From Fervidobacterium sp. (lineage in GTDB: Bacteria; Thermotogota; Thermotogae; Thermotogales; Fervidobacteriaceae): a stretch of 64,000 bases of DNA. The notes under the pieces were generated by a model, which saw only the letters and a program-made list of their open reading frames with translations, was not told where the DNA came from and did no database searches. Location: positions 97,077-161,076 of the forward strand of contig JANZZV010000006.1 of assembly GCA_026419195.1 (NCBI GenBank), given 5' to 3'. This document shows positions 19,591 through 28,043 of this stretch, piece by piece (the first letter of the stretch is position 1; every line of letters starts with the position of its first letter). Made by a program: the position numbers and the translations under genes.

Positions 19591-20454
19591 ATGACCGTTG
19601 AGAAAATTAGCAATATAATCAAAAGTAAGCGTAAATTGTCGTACGGTATCCACGAATTTTGGATAGAAAATAGCCTTATTAGTAAACAAGCCAAACCCGG
19701 TCAATTTGTTATAGTAAGAACAAGTGAAAAAGGTGAAAGAATACCATTAACAATAGTGGACGTGAATGGAGAAGATCTTAGACTTGTTGTCAAGGCAGTA
19801 GGTAAATCAACGTATGAACTGTGTGCTTTGAAAGAGAAAGATACACTTTACGATGTTGTGGGACCTCTTGGGAAACCTAGTGAAGTTAAGCGTTATGGTA
19901 ACGTTCTAGTAATTGGTGGTGGAGTGGGCATAGCTGCTGTATTACCAATTGCAAAGGCTTTAAAAAATACGGAAAACAGAATAACTGTTATTATAGGGTC
20001 AAAAACTGCTCAAGATCTAATACTAAAAGATGAATTTACCTTTGCGGACAAACTTGTGTTAACAACCGATGATGGTTCTATAGGCTACAAAGGAACTGTG
20101 ATAGACGCTATGAAAACAGAGCTTGATAGTGAGAATTACAACATTATTTGGTCAATTGGTCCAGCTTTAATGATGAAATATTCAAGTGAGGTTGCCAAAA
20201 CTTATAACATTCCAATATGGGTTTCACTGAATTCGATAATGATAGATGGTACTGGTATGTGCGGCGGTTGTCGAACTGTAATAAAAACAGAGAACTCAGA
20301 GGAAATAAAATACGTGTGTGTCGATGGACCTGAATTTGATGGTCGATACGTGGATTGGGATAGCTTTATAAAAAGACTTAACCAATACAAAGAACAAGAA
20401 AAACTATCACTTGAAAAATACTTAAGAGAAGTTGGTGAACCTACATGGCTGTGA
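19591..20454 (+). CDS. nfnA: NfnAB small subunit (NADH-dependent ferredoxin:NADP oxidoreductase, subunit A)
   Basis: The small subunit of the electron-bifurcating NfnAB enzyme, which couples NADPH, NAD and ferredoxin redox reactions in the cytoplasm. 287 residues: an FAD-binding beta barrel (KPGQFVIVR, ERIPLTIVD), a nucleotide-binding half (VIGGGVGIAAVLPIAKAL) and a C-terminal [2Fe-2S] motif (GTGMCGGCRTV...YVCVDGPEFDG). The close homologue in Thermotoga maritima is structurally known and pairs with a GltD-like large subunit, encoded here immediately downstream with a 10-base overlap. AGGAGG before the ATG at 19591 is strong. The older name in related genomes is sulfide dehydrogenase subunit. 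Confidence 0.93.
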   Translation: MTVEKISNIIKSKRKLSYGIHEFWIENSLISKQAKPGQFVIVRTSEKGERIPLTIVDVNGEDLRLVVKAVGKSTYELCALKEKDTLYDVVGPLGKPSEVKRYGNVLVIGGGVGIAAVLPIAKALKNTENRITVIIGSKTAQDLILKDEFTFADKLVLTTDDGSIGYKGTVIDAMKTELDSENYNIIWSIGPALMMKYSSEVAKTYNIPIWVSLNSIMIDGTGMCGGCRTVIKTENSEEIKYVCVDGPEFDGRYVDWDSFIKRLNQYKEQEKLSLEKYLREVGEPTWL

Positions 20455-21845
20455 AGGAAAGAATTCATGTTCCAGAACAACCTGCAGATATCAGAAAATC
20501 CAACTTTTCTGAAGTATCACTTGGGTACACTCCTGAGTTGGCCCAACAAGAAGCGTCAAGATGCTTGCAATGCAAAGTTCCTACTTGCATCTTTGGTTGT
20601 CCTGTTGGCATTAACATCCCTGGCTTCATTAAAGAAATTGCTAAGGGAAACTTTGAGAAATCTTACAGAATACTAAAGTCTTACAACTATTTACCTGCCA
20701 TATGTGGACGTGTTTGTCCTCAAGAAACTCAATGTGAAGGGGCATGTGTACTAAATAAAATCAGTAAACCAATCAATATTGGTGCACTCGAAAGATTTGC
20801 CGCAGATTGGGCATATGAGAATGAAGTTAAACACGAAAATTTAGTGCCAAGTACTTCACCGCAGCAAAAAATCACAAAAAATAAGAAAATAGCAATAATT
20901 GGTTCTGGACCAGCAGGTTTAACAGTTGCGTCTGAACTCGGTAAGTACGGCTACAATGTTGATATATATGAAGCATTACACGAATTTGGTGGTGTTTTAA
21001 CTTATGGTATACCAGAATTCAGGTTGCCAAAATCCATAGTCAAAAAAGAAACTGAGGACCTTGAAGCACTTGGTGTGAGATTTTTTAAAAATATTCCAGT
21101 CGGATATGCTATATCTGTTAGAGAAATAATCGAATATTATGATGCAATCTTTGTTGGTGTAGGTGCTGGGACACCTAAATTCATGGGAATTCCAGGTAGT
21201 GAATTAAACGGTGTTTACTCAGCCAATGAATTTCTAACAAGAATAAATCTTATGAAAGCTTACAAATTTCCAGAATACGATACCCCAGTGCGTGTAGGAA
21301 AAAAAGTAGTTGTAGTAGGTGGTGGTAACACGGCAATGGATGCAGCAAGAAGTGCTTTAAGACTTGGTGCTGACGTGACAATAGTGTACAGAAGAACTGA
21401 AGCGGAGATGCCGGCAAGAAGAGATGAAATCCAGCATGCAAAAGAGGAAGGTGTCAAATTTTACACATTGGCAGTCCCAATAAGATACCTTGGAGACGAC
21501 TTAGGTAACTTGATAGCTATTGAATGTATCAGAATGGAGCTTGGCTTACCGGATGAAAGTGGAAGAAGAAGACCTGTGGAGATTCCAAATAGTAATTTTA
21601 TAATACAAGCAGACACTGTCATTGAAGCCATAGGGACACAGGCAAATAGATTCTTGCTTAGTCAATTCCCAGATTTGAAGACCAACAAGTATGGGTATAT
21701 TGTGACAAACGAGCTTGGACAAACGAGTAATCCGAAAATCTTCGCTGGTGGTGACATAGTCACTGGTTCTGCGACAGTAATTTCAGCAATGGGCGCAGGT
21801 AAAAAAGCCGTTGAAGGAATTATGAAATTCCTCGAAGAATGGTGA
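20445..21845 (+). CDS. nfnB: NfnAB large subunit (GltD-like flavoprotein, subunit B)
   Basis: 466 residues with two [4Fe-4S] cysteine groups at the N terminus (CLQCKVPTCIFGCP and CGRVCPQETQCEGAC), an FAD site (IAIIGSGPAGLTVASELG), the GGVLTYGIPEFRLPK segment that contacts the bifurcating flavin region, and a second nucleotide fold for NADPH (VVVVGGGNTAMDAARSALRLGA). The C terminus has IFAGGDIVTGSATVISAMGAGKKA. These are the features of GltD family proteins; the adjacent nfnA and lack of a glutamate synthase large subunit make Nfn the right assignment. The ATG overlaps nfnA, with GGTGA seven bases before it. Confidence 0.94.
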   Translation: MAVKERIHVPEQPADIRKSNFSEVSLGYTPELAQQEASRCLQCKVPTCIFGCPVGINIPGFIKEIAKGNFEKSYRILKSYNYLPAICGRVCPQETQCEGACVLNKISKPINIGALERFAADWAYENEVKHENLVPSTSPQQKITKNKKIAIIGSGPAGLTVASELGKYGYNVDIYEALHEFGGVLTYGIPEFRLPKSIVKKETEDLEALGVRFFKNIPVGYAISVREIIEYYDAIFVGVGAGTPKFMGIPGSELNGVYSANEFLTRINLMKAYKFPEYDTPVRVGKKVVVVGGGNTAMDAARSALRLGADVTIVYRRTEAEMPARRDEIQHAKEEGVKFYTLAVPIRYLGDDLGNLIAIECIRMELGLPDESGRRRPVEIPNSNFIIQADTVIEAIGTQANRFLLSQFPDLKTNKYGYIVTNELGQTSNPKIFAGGDIVTGSATVISAMGAGKKAVEGIMKFLEEW

Positions 21846-21852
21846 AAAAACC

Positions 21853-22125
21853 ATGTTTTACACGGAAATAATGTCAGCCATCGTTATTTTACTAATAATT
21901 ATTATTATCGTTACATCGACAGTACCGTTACAAAAAATCATCCTTGAGGAAGCACTTAGACAGGAGAAAGCGCAATTAACGGCTGAAAATATATTTTGGC
22001 AAACCATTGACGAAACTAGTTTAAAAAATTTACCGAATACATTCTCCTTAGATTACAAAGTAAAAATTGACAATCAAACATATATCGTAACAATTACTGC
22101 AGAAAAACTTCGAAGAAGAAAATAA
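21853..22125 (+). CDS. Small single-helix membrane protein with pilin-like N terminus
   Basis: Only 90 residues. It starts FYTEIMSAIVILLIIIIIVTS after the initiator Met, closely resembling the mature N terminus of type IV pilins and pseudopilins, including a glutamate near position 5 before the hydrophobic stretch, followed by a short soluble tail that ends in basic residues. The usual basic leader peptide ending in glycine is missing: in-frame codons upstream to the TGA at 21823-21825 contain no ATG, GTG or TTG. GGTGA just before 21853 supports this start. It could be a pseudopilin with no need of processing, or an unrelated one-helix membrane protein. Confidence 0.5.
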   Translation: MFYTEIMSAIVILLIIIIIVTSTVPLQKIILEEALRQEKAQLTAENIFWQTIDETSLKNLPNTFSLDYKVKIDNQTYIVTITAEKLRRRK

Positions 22126-22131
22126 ATCCCC

Positions 22132-22162
22132 GAACAAAAGATTTGAGTCCGAATCTGAGTTC
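22132..22162 (+). terminator. Possible terminator after the nfnAB operon
   Basis: GAAC/GTTC and AGATT/AATCT pair around a loop with a small internal bulge; T-rich sequence (TATTTTT) begins about five bases later. It lies between the convergent pilin-like gene and lacI-type gene. The pairing is imperfect. Confidence 0.3.
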
Positions 22163-22171
22163 TAGGTATTT

Positions 22172-23185
22172 TTAACGTATTTTTCTAACCGATTCGCGCT
22201 CAATTATTTTTGTCGGTAAAATAACGTTCCTGGGAAGTCTAACATGTCTTTCGAGTATTCGTTCTATCAACAACTGCGCAGCAGTGGTTCCCATTTCCCA
22301 ACGAGGTTGCATAATCGTTGTTAATCTCGGATTTGTGTACTGGGCAAAAGGTGCATCATCGAAACCAATTACAGAAACCTCATCTGGAACTTTTATTCCA
22401 TAATCTTTTAATGCATCAATCGCACCGAGTGCTGCCCAATCGTTAACAGCAAAAATCGCAGTGAAATTCAACCCGTGTTTATTTAAATGCCGTGCTACAC
22501 TAACTCGTCCATGTTCTGAATTGTATCCGCGATGCTCTCCAAAATATATTTTAACCTCTTCTTTTCTCAATACTTTGTCAAGAAATTTTCGAATCCCCTT
22601 TTCCCTATCCATTGCCGCCGGTGATAATTCCGGACCTGGTATGAACAAAATATTCCTATGTCCGTTCTCATAGAGATATTTTATAGCTAAATAACCGCCT
22701 GTCACATTATCTACATTCACCACGTCAAAGTCTATCTCATCCACGCGAAAGTCGATTACAACAATTGGTACACCACTTCTTTTAAACCTCTCAACAATTT
22801 TCTGACCAGAGAACAATTCACCAAGAATTATACCATCAACCTTTCTGCGAAAATATTGGTCAAGTACATGCTGTTCTATATTTGCTTCCCATTTAGGAAG
22901 TGCAAGCATAATATCAAAATTCTTAGAATAGGCGTATTCCTCGATGGCCATTACTATATCACTGTAATGGTATCCTCGAATATCCGGCATTAGCACGCCT
23001 ATCGTGTGTAATAGCTTTGTAGCTGTATCCTTAAATGAAAAGGATGGTTTGTAATTTAACTTTTTCATCGCACTTAACACTCTTTTCCTGGTTTCCGGGG
23101 ATACCTTGTCACTTCCATTAAGCACGCGTGATACCGTAGCTATCGAAACATTAGCAAGCTTGGCAACCTCGCGGATATTTGACAA
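22172..23185 (-). CDS. LacI family transcriptional regulator of the beta-glucan locus
   Basis: About 337 residues. The N-terminal helix-turn-helix and hinge are classic LacI: IREVAKLANVSIATVSRVLNGSDKVSPETRKRVLSAMKKLNYKPS. A periplasmic-binding-protein-like effector domain follows (IGVLMPDIRG, VPIVVIDFRVDE, NVDNVTGGYLAIKYL, AIFAVNDWAALGAIDALKDYG, SVIGFDDAPFAQYTNPRLTTI). A TTG at 23185 fits AAGGAGTG with an eight-base gap better than the GTG at 23194, which overlaps the site. It is the last gene of the minus-strand glycan locus and probably responds to a beta-glucan oligosaccharide. Candidate operators lie at 43052-43073 and 39856-39873, though their link to this protein is inferred. Confidence 0.9.
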   Translation of the reverse strand: MSNIREVAKLANVSIATVSRVLNGSDKVSPETRKRVLSAMKKLNYKPSFSFKDTATKLLHTIGVLMPDIRGYHYSDIVMAIEEYAYSKNFDIMLALPKWEANIEQHVLDQYFRRKVDGIILGELFSGQKIVERFKRSGVPIVVIDFRVDEIDFDVVNVDNVTGGYLAIKYLYENGHRNILFIPGPELSPAAMDREKGIRKFLDKVLRKEEVKIYFGEHRGYNSEHGRVSVARHLNKHGLNFTAIFAVNDWAALGAIDALKDYGIKVPDEVSVIGFDDAPFAQYTNPRLTTIMQPRWEMGTTAAQLLIERILERHVRLPRNVILPTKIIERESVRKIR

Positions 23186-23207
23186 ATTAATCACTCCTTA
23201 GTACAAT

Positions 23208-24071
23208 CTATTCGCTCTTAAACTGATAAACACGCACATAATCAACGTACATTCTTGCTGGGAAAGGTGTTTCAAATGTTGGATATCCTGGCCAATTCCC
23301 ACCAACAGCAAGGTTTAGTATGATAAAAAAAGGTTGGTCAAATACCCAGATTTTTCCTTGATTTTCCAGACTATCCTTTTGGACACGATGGTAAATTGTG
23401 TTGTTGACGTACCACACTACTTCCTTTTCATTCCACATGATTCCATATGTATAGAATTCGTCCACAAATGATTTGTCTTTCACCGCATCAAGTCTTAAAC
23501 TTTTCGATATAGCCCTACTTCCATTGTATCCAGGACCGTGAATTGTACCATAAACAGTCCACTTATCGTGTCCCAAGAATTCAACAATATCTATTTCACC
23601 ACACATAGGCCATCCTACATACCTGATATTTGAACCAAGCATCCAAAAAGCGGGCCATAATCCCTTGCCATATGGAAACTTAATTCTCGCTTCTATCTTG
23701 CCATACTGTACCGAAAAAAGACTTTCAGTCTTTATTCTTGAAGATGTGTAATTGTAAACGCGATTCCCTTCTTTTATATCTTCTCTTCTTGCCTCAATTA
23801 TCAGCATACCGTTTTCTATCTTAATGTTCTTTCCTTCAGTATAATATTGAAGTTCATTATTACCCCATCCATTATTATTCCCTATATCGTATTTCCATTT
23901 GTTTCTATCAAGCTCTTTCCCATCAAATTCATCAGCCCATACTAACTTCCACCTTGAATCATTAATATCAATATTCACACTTTGCGCCTCCAACGTGTTG
24001 TATTGCAAAATCAAAAACAACACAATAACAAATAAGAACACTATATTCTTTACGAAAAACACATGTCCCAT
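23208..24071 (-). CDS. GH16 endo-beta-1,3(4)-glucanase (laminarinase/lichenase type), secreted
   Basis: 287 residues with a signal peptide (IVFLFVIVLFLILQY) and one GH16 jellyroll domain. The catalytic motif is GEIDIVEFLG, with nucleophile Glu159, Asp161 and acid/base Glu164, of the bulged form found in laminarinases. Other family marks are WADEFDG near residue 45, NNELQYYT, GLWPAFWML and the C-terminal FFIILNLAVGGNWPGYP. It cuts mixed-linked or beta-1,3-glucans outside the cell into oligosaccharides. No binding module is attached, unlike Thermotoga laminarinases, but a separate double-CBM protein is encoded at 38590-39717. GGAGGTG precedes the ATG. Confidence 0.93.
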   Translation of the reverse strand: MGHVFFVKNIVFLFVIVLFLILQYNTLEAQSVNIDINDSRWKLVWADEFDGKELDRNKWKYDIGNNNGWGNNELQYYTEGKNIKIENGMLIIEARREDIKEGNRVYNYTSSRIKTESLFSVQYGKIEARIKFPYGKGLWPAFWMLGSNIRYVGWPMCGEIDIVEFLGHDKWTVYGTIHGPGYNGSRAISKSLRLDAVKDKSFVDEFYTYGIMWNEKEVVWYVNNTIYHRVQKDSLENQGKIWVFDQPFFIILNLAVGGNWPGYPTFETPFPARMYVDYVRVYQFKSE

Positions 24072-24089
24072 AGTTACACCTCCAAGATG

Positions 24090-26234
24090 TTACAGCTTCA
24101 AACAACCTTTCAACCTAACATCTCTCGACGAAGCTCCAATTATGAATTCATATTCTCCTTCGTCAACAGTCCATTTGTTTCCATCAAAAGAAGCCAGCTC
24201 ACTTATAGGTAATATTATTTCCACTGTCTCTACCTCTTCAGGATTCAATAATCTTGTTTTGTGAAATCCCTTTAACTCTTGATAAGGCTTATCTATCAAG
24301 CTTTTTGGGGCCCTGACGTAAAGTTGTGCTACTTCTTTTCCTGGTGTATTTCCAACATTTTTGACGTCAAAACGAACAACTACAGAAGAACCATCCTTGT
24401 ATAACCTTAGCTTACTGTATTCGAAATTTGTATATGAAAGTCCAAAACCAAATTCAAAACTTGGGTTAATTCTGAAGGTATCATAGTATCTATATCCAAC
24501 ATATATACCCTCATCGTAAATTACGGTCACAGGATTATCAAGAGGTTCACCGGGGAATGATCGGGATGGGACGTCGGTATAATCCTTGGGAAATGTAGTT
24601 GGCAGTTTGCCAGATGGATTAACCTTTCCCGTTATGATATCTGCAAGGATTCTACCTGCTTCTTGTCCAGGCTGCCATACAAGTACTATTGCATCGCACA
24701 TTTCTTTCCAACTCTCTATTTCAATGGGGGAACCTATATTCAACACGACAACAACCTTTTTGCCGGATCCGTGAAATGTTCCAGACACAGTTTTAATTAG
24801 TTCAAATTCATCGTCTGATAAATAATAATCTCCCTTTTCAGCTTTTCTATCATAACCCTCACCAGATATCCTTGTTATGAAAATTATTGCAACATCATTT
24901 TTCCTAGATATGTACTCCAATTGGCTTGGTGTAAACAAATTTTCCGGTAGCTTAGGTTTAATTTCCTCATTCCACTGTCCTCGTGTTATCTTATATTCTT
25001 TGTTTCTCATCTCTTCAACTTTCTTTCTGTAAAAATCTTCAAGTTCTCTATCAATATTTAATGATGCTTCAACAAACCCATCAAGGAAAGATATAGTATA
25101 AGGTGGATGAGTTTCACCACTTCCTGTTCCGCCCCTTATAGTTTCAATTTGTCCTGTTCCAAAAAGCGCAACTGGAGTGTCTTCGGAAATAGGTAAAACA
25201 TTATCATTCTTGAGCAATACAACACCCTCACAGCCTGCTTCATATGAAATTTGTGCATGTCTCTCAAGATTGGGATTATTGGAGTAAGTATATCTCCTGA
25301 ATGATGGTGTTCTTACTAATACCTTGAGTATGTTTCTAACTCTTTCATTTAGCACCTCCTCTGTCAACTCACCATTTTCCAGAGCTTTTCTTATATCATC
25401 GATTTCATTTCTCCTATGTTTAAATACTTGATGACTCTTCCCTGGCATAATAAGATCATTACCAGCTACCATTTGCTTAGCACCATCATCACCAGCAAAC
25501 CAGTCAGTCATAACAAAACCATCAAACTGCCATTCGTATCTCAAAACGTTTGTTAACAGCCATTTGTGTTGAGAAGTATAACTACCGTTCAGCTTGTTAT
25601 AAGAGCTCATAATAGTCCAAGGTTTTGATTTCTTGATTGCAATTTCGAATGGTCTCAGGTAGATTTCTCTTAATGCCCTTTCAGAAACAACAGTATCCAC
25701 AGTCATTCTGTTTGTTTCCTGTTCGTTAGCTACAAAATGTTTCAAACAGGCGCCAACGCCTTGTGACTGAACTCCTTCAACAAAACTTGCGGCAAGCTCT
25801 CCAGCTAAGAATGGATCTTCGGAGTAGTACTCGAAATTCCTTCCACAGAGTGGATTTCTGTGTATGTTTATAGCTGGTGCTAACAAAATATCAACGCCAT
25901 ACTCTCTAACTTCCTCTCCCATAGCCTCTCCTACTTTTTTTAATATTTCCCTATTCCACGTTGAAGCAAGCATTGTTTCTACAGGAAATGCTGTTGCATA
26001 GTATTTCTTTTCATCATTTTCTCTCTCCGGGTCAATTCTTAGACCAGCAGGTCCATCTGCCAATACTGTTCTTGGAATTCCCAATCTTGGAATTTCAAAC
26101 GTCTCACCTGCTGCCCCATTAACCTTTGGTTTCGGATTATCTTCTATTCCAAGCAAACCAACACCAACAACGAAATGTATCTTTTCTTCTAAACTCATCT
26201 GACTGAGAATCTTTTCAATATCAAACTTTTCCAT
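24090..26234 (-). CDS. GH3 beta-glucosidase
   Basis: 714 residues from the ATG at 26234, behind GGGAGAGG; the frame extends further but without a supporting site. No signal peptide, so the enzyme is cytoplasmic and would hydrolyse imported gluco-oligosaccharides. Domain order is that of Thermotoga Bgl3B: a TIM-barrel with the nucleophile Asp244 in GFVMTDWFAGD and the substrate loop KHFVANEQETNR; the alpha/beta sandwich with RGGTGSGETHPPY; and a C-terminal fibronectin type III-like domain (DVKNVGNTPGKEVAQLYV). It follows two sugar permeases and precedes the GH16 gene, with about 20-30-base gaps, consistent with one transcript. Confidence 0.95.
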   Translation of the reverse strand: MEKFDIEKILSQMSLEEKIHFVVGVGLLGIEDNPKPKVNGAAGETFEIPRLGIPRTVLADGPAGLRIDPERENDEKKYYATAFPVETMLASTWNREILKKVGEAMGEEVREYGVDILLAPAINIHRNPLCGRNFEYYSEDPFLAGELAASFVEGVQSQGVGACLKHFVANEQETNRMTVDTVVSERALREIYLRPFEIAIKKSKPWTIMSSYNKLNGSYTSQHKWLLTNVLRYEWQFDGFVMTDWFAGDDGAKQMVAGNDLIMPGKSHQVFKHRRNEIDDIRKALENGELTEEVLNERVRNILKVLVRTPSFRRYTYSNNPNLERHAQISYEAGCEGVVLLKNDNVLPISEDTPVALFGTGQIETIRGGTGSGETHPPYTISFLDGFVEASLNIDRELEDFYRKKVEEMRNKEYKITRGQWNEEIKPKLPENLFTPSQLEYISRKNDVAIIFITRISGEGYDRKAEKGDYYLSDDEFELIKTVSGTFHGSGKKVVVVLNIGSPIEIESWKEMCDAIVLVWQPGQEAGRILADIITGKVNPSGKLPTTFPKDYTDVPSRSFPGEPLDNPVTVIYDEGIYVGYRYYDTFRINPSFEFGFGLSYTNFEYSKLRLYKDGSSVVVRFDVKNVGNTPGKEVAQLYVRAPKSLIDKPYQELKGFHKTRLLNPEEVETVEIILPISELASFDGNKWTVDEGEYEFIIGASSRDVRLKGCLKL

Positions 26235-26265
26235 ATGGTTTCCTCTCCCTTCTAAACTGAGTAGC

Positions 26266-27192
26266 TTATTCACCTGTAATTCCTGTTCTTTCAAGACTTT
26301 CAACAAATTGCCTTTGTAATATCAAATAAGTTATTAGTAAAGGTATAATAGTTATCAATGTTGCAGACATTCTTATTCCTTCATTAATCCTGTTAGCTGC
26401 ACTCCCGTCTGCAGTAGGAAACATCACAGCGTATCTGGAAACAAAATCTCTTAAAGCAATTGGAATAGTTTTAATATTGTTACCTAACAAAAGTCCTGTT
26501 AGCAGAGTTTCGTTCCAGTACCAAACTAATGAAAATATAAATGTTGTTACCATAGCTGGAATAGAGAGTGGAAAAACAATCTTGAAAAATATCTGGAATG
26601 AATTTGCCCCATCAAGTTCCGCAGCTTCATCGAAGGTCTTTGGTAACATATTAAAGAAATTATAATACAGTAAAATAAAAATTGCGCTTCTAATTCCTTG
26701 ACCAGTCAAAGAAGGTAGAAAACTAACAAATGGTGTTCCAGTAAGATTTAGTCTACTGAATAACATATATTTAGTAACCAAAGTAACTTGTGATGGTATC
26801 AAAAAGGTTGCGAGCATAAGTACAATCCAAAGCTTTTTCAACGGAAATTCAAAACGTGATAATCCATAAGCTATTATTGCGGTGATGAAAGTTTGGAAAA
26901 GGGCAGGAATGGTTGACATATAGACACTATTCAATAGCGATTTTGCGGCATCAAGCACTTTCCAAGCTCTTACAAAATTCTCAAACGTAAGTCTTGTTGG
27001 TATCCAGTTTACTGTAGGGTTCACAAGATCTTCAACACTCATGAAAGAAGTAGTTATCATGTAAAGCAAAGGATATAAATATGCATATCCAATTCCCAGT
27101 AGTAGAAAATAAATTATAAATTTCATGGACGGGCTTTTTAAATATTTGTAATAAATACTTGCCTTGGAAACGGCAAAATTAAATTTCCTCAT
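26266..27192 (-). CDS. ABC sugar transporter permease (MalG type), pair 2
   Basis: 308 residues from the ATG at 27192, behind GGAGGCAGG within the end of the upstream gene. About six membrane helices, starting with FIIYFLLLGIGYAYLYPLLYMI, and the cytoplasmic EAA loop EAAELDGANSFQIFFKIVFPLS that docks on the ATPase. MalG-type permeases form a heterodimer with a MalF-type partner, here the overlapping gene at 27189. Substrate is probably a beta-glucan oligosaccharide from context. No ATP-binding gene is in the locus. Confidence 0.9.
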   Translation of the reverse strand: MRKFNFAVSKASIYYKYLKSPSMKFIIYFLLLGIGYAYLYPLLYMITTSFMSVEDLVNPTVNWIPTRLTFENFVRAWKVLDAAKSLLNSVYMSTIPALFQTFITAIIAYGLSRFEFPLKKLWIVLMLATFLIPSQVTLVTKYMLFSRLNLTGTPFVSFLPSLTGQGIRSAIFILLYYNFFNMLPKTFDEAAELDGANSFQIFFKIVFPLSIPAMVTTFIFSLVWYWNETLLTGLLLGNNIKTIPIALRDFVSRYAVMFPTADGSAANRINEGIRMSATLITIIPLLITYLILQRQFVESLERTGITGE

Positions 27193-28043
27193 GTACTTTT
27201 CCTGCCTCCTTTCAAGAGCAAGAAAGAAATACCTATTATAACCATTACGGAGATGAAATAAATCCAAGACAAAGCAGACGAATAGGAATATGGTTTATCA
27301 ATATCGAACATTCTCTGGGTTATACTTGTATTCACTGGATTATTAGCAAAAGAAGCCAAATCCACTATAGTATATATGGTATTTATCAAAACGAAAGGTT
27401 TTATAAGTGGCAAAGTTATCTTCCAAAAAATTACCCAGCTGTTTGCTCCATCAATTTTTGCCGCTTCGTATATACTTCCGCTGATTTTTTGTAATCCAGC
27501 TAGGAAAAAAAGTATTTGAACACCTGAGAACCATAATATAAGTACAAGATTGTTGAACATGTATATAAATGGATAGCTTATCGTATTTGGAAGAAGCGTA
27601 AAAAAGCTATAAATAAAGTATTTTCTTGGATCGACTATTTGTGCAGCATTATTTGCAATAAGTTCGGCTATAACAGGACCGCTTATTATGACTACTGGTA
27701 AGAAATATAATAGCCTGAAAAAAGCTCTTGCTCTTAACTTATTGTTGAGTAATATGGCAACTACAAGTGAGAAAATTACAATCAGCGGTGTTGACAATAC
27801 AATACTCAAGACGGTGTTCCAGAAATTTATTGGAAAATTTGGATCCGTTCTAAAGGCATAGATGTAGTGCTTTAGTCCAACAAAAGTCGCTCTTATACCT
27901 TCAACCGTAAAATTCACGTTGAAGAAACTTAGGTAGAGCGAATAAAAGAACGGATATGCTGTGAAGACTAAAAAACCTATTATCCAAGGTAAAATGTACA
28001 AATATCCAGTTAAAGCTTTTCGTCGGCGTCGTCTCACGCTCAT
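27189..28043 (-). CDS. ABC sugar transporter permease (MalF type), pair 2
   Basis: 284 residues with a very basic start (MSVRRRRRKAL) and six predicted helices beginning LYILPWIIGFLVFTAYPFFYSLYLSFF. The EAA loop is EAAKIDGANSWVIFWKITLPLIKP. It overlaps the MalG-type partner by four bases and the upstream large exported protein gene by four bases, so all three are tightly coupled. GGTGAAAA precedes the ATG. It is the shorter MalF form lacking the periplasmic P2 insertion. Confidence 0.9.
   Translation of the reverse strand: MSVRRRRRKALTGYLYILPWIIGFLVFTAYPFFYSLYLSFFNVNFTVEGIRATFVGLKHYIYAFRTDPNFPINFWNTVLSIVLSTPLIVIFSLVVAILLNNKLRARAFFRLLYFLPVVIISGPVIAELIANNAAQIVDPRKYFIYSFFTLLPNTISYPFIYMFNNLVLILWFSGVQILFFLAGLQKISGSIYEAAKIDGANSWVIFWKITLPLIKPFVLINTIYTIVDLASFANNPVNTSITQRMFDIDKPYSYSSALSWIYFISVMVIIGISFLLLKGGRKST

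Noticed and set aside
18736..19704. A 322-codon minus-strand open frame opposite rho and the nfnA start
   Set aside because: It mirrors the codon pattern of rho, has no ribosome site or domain, and rho is certain on the other strand.
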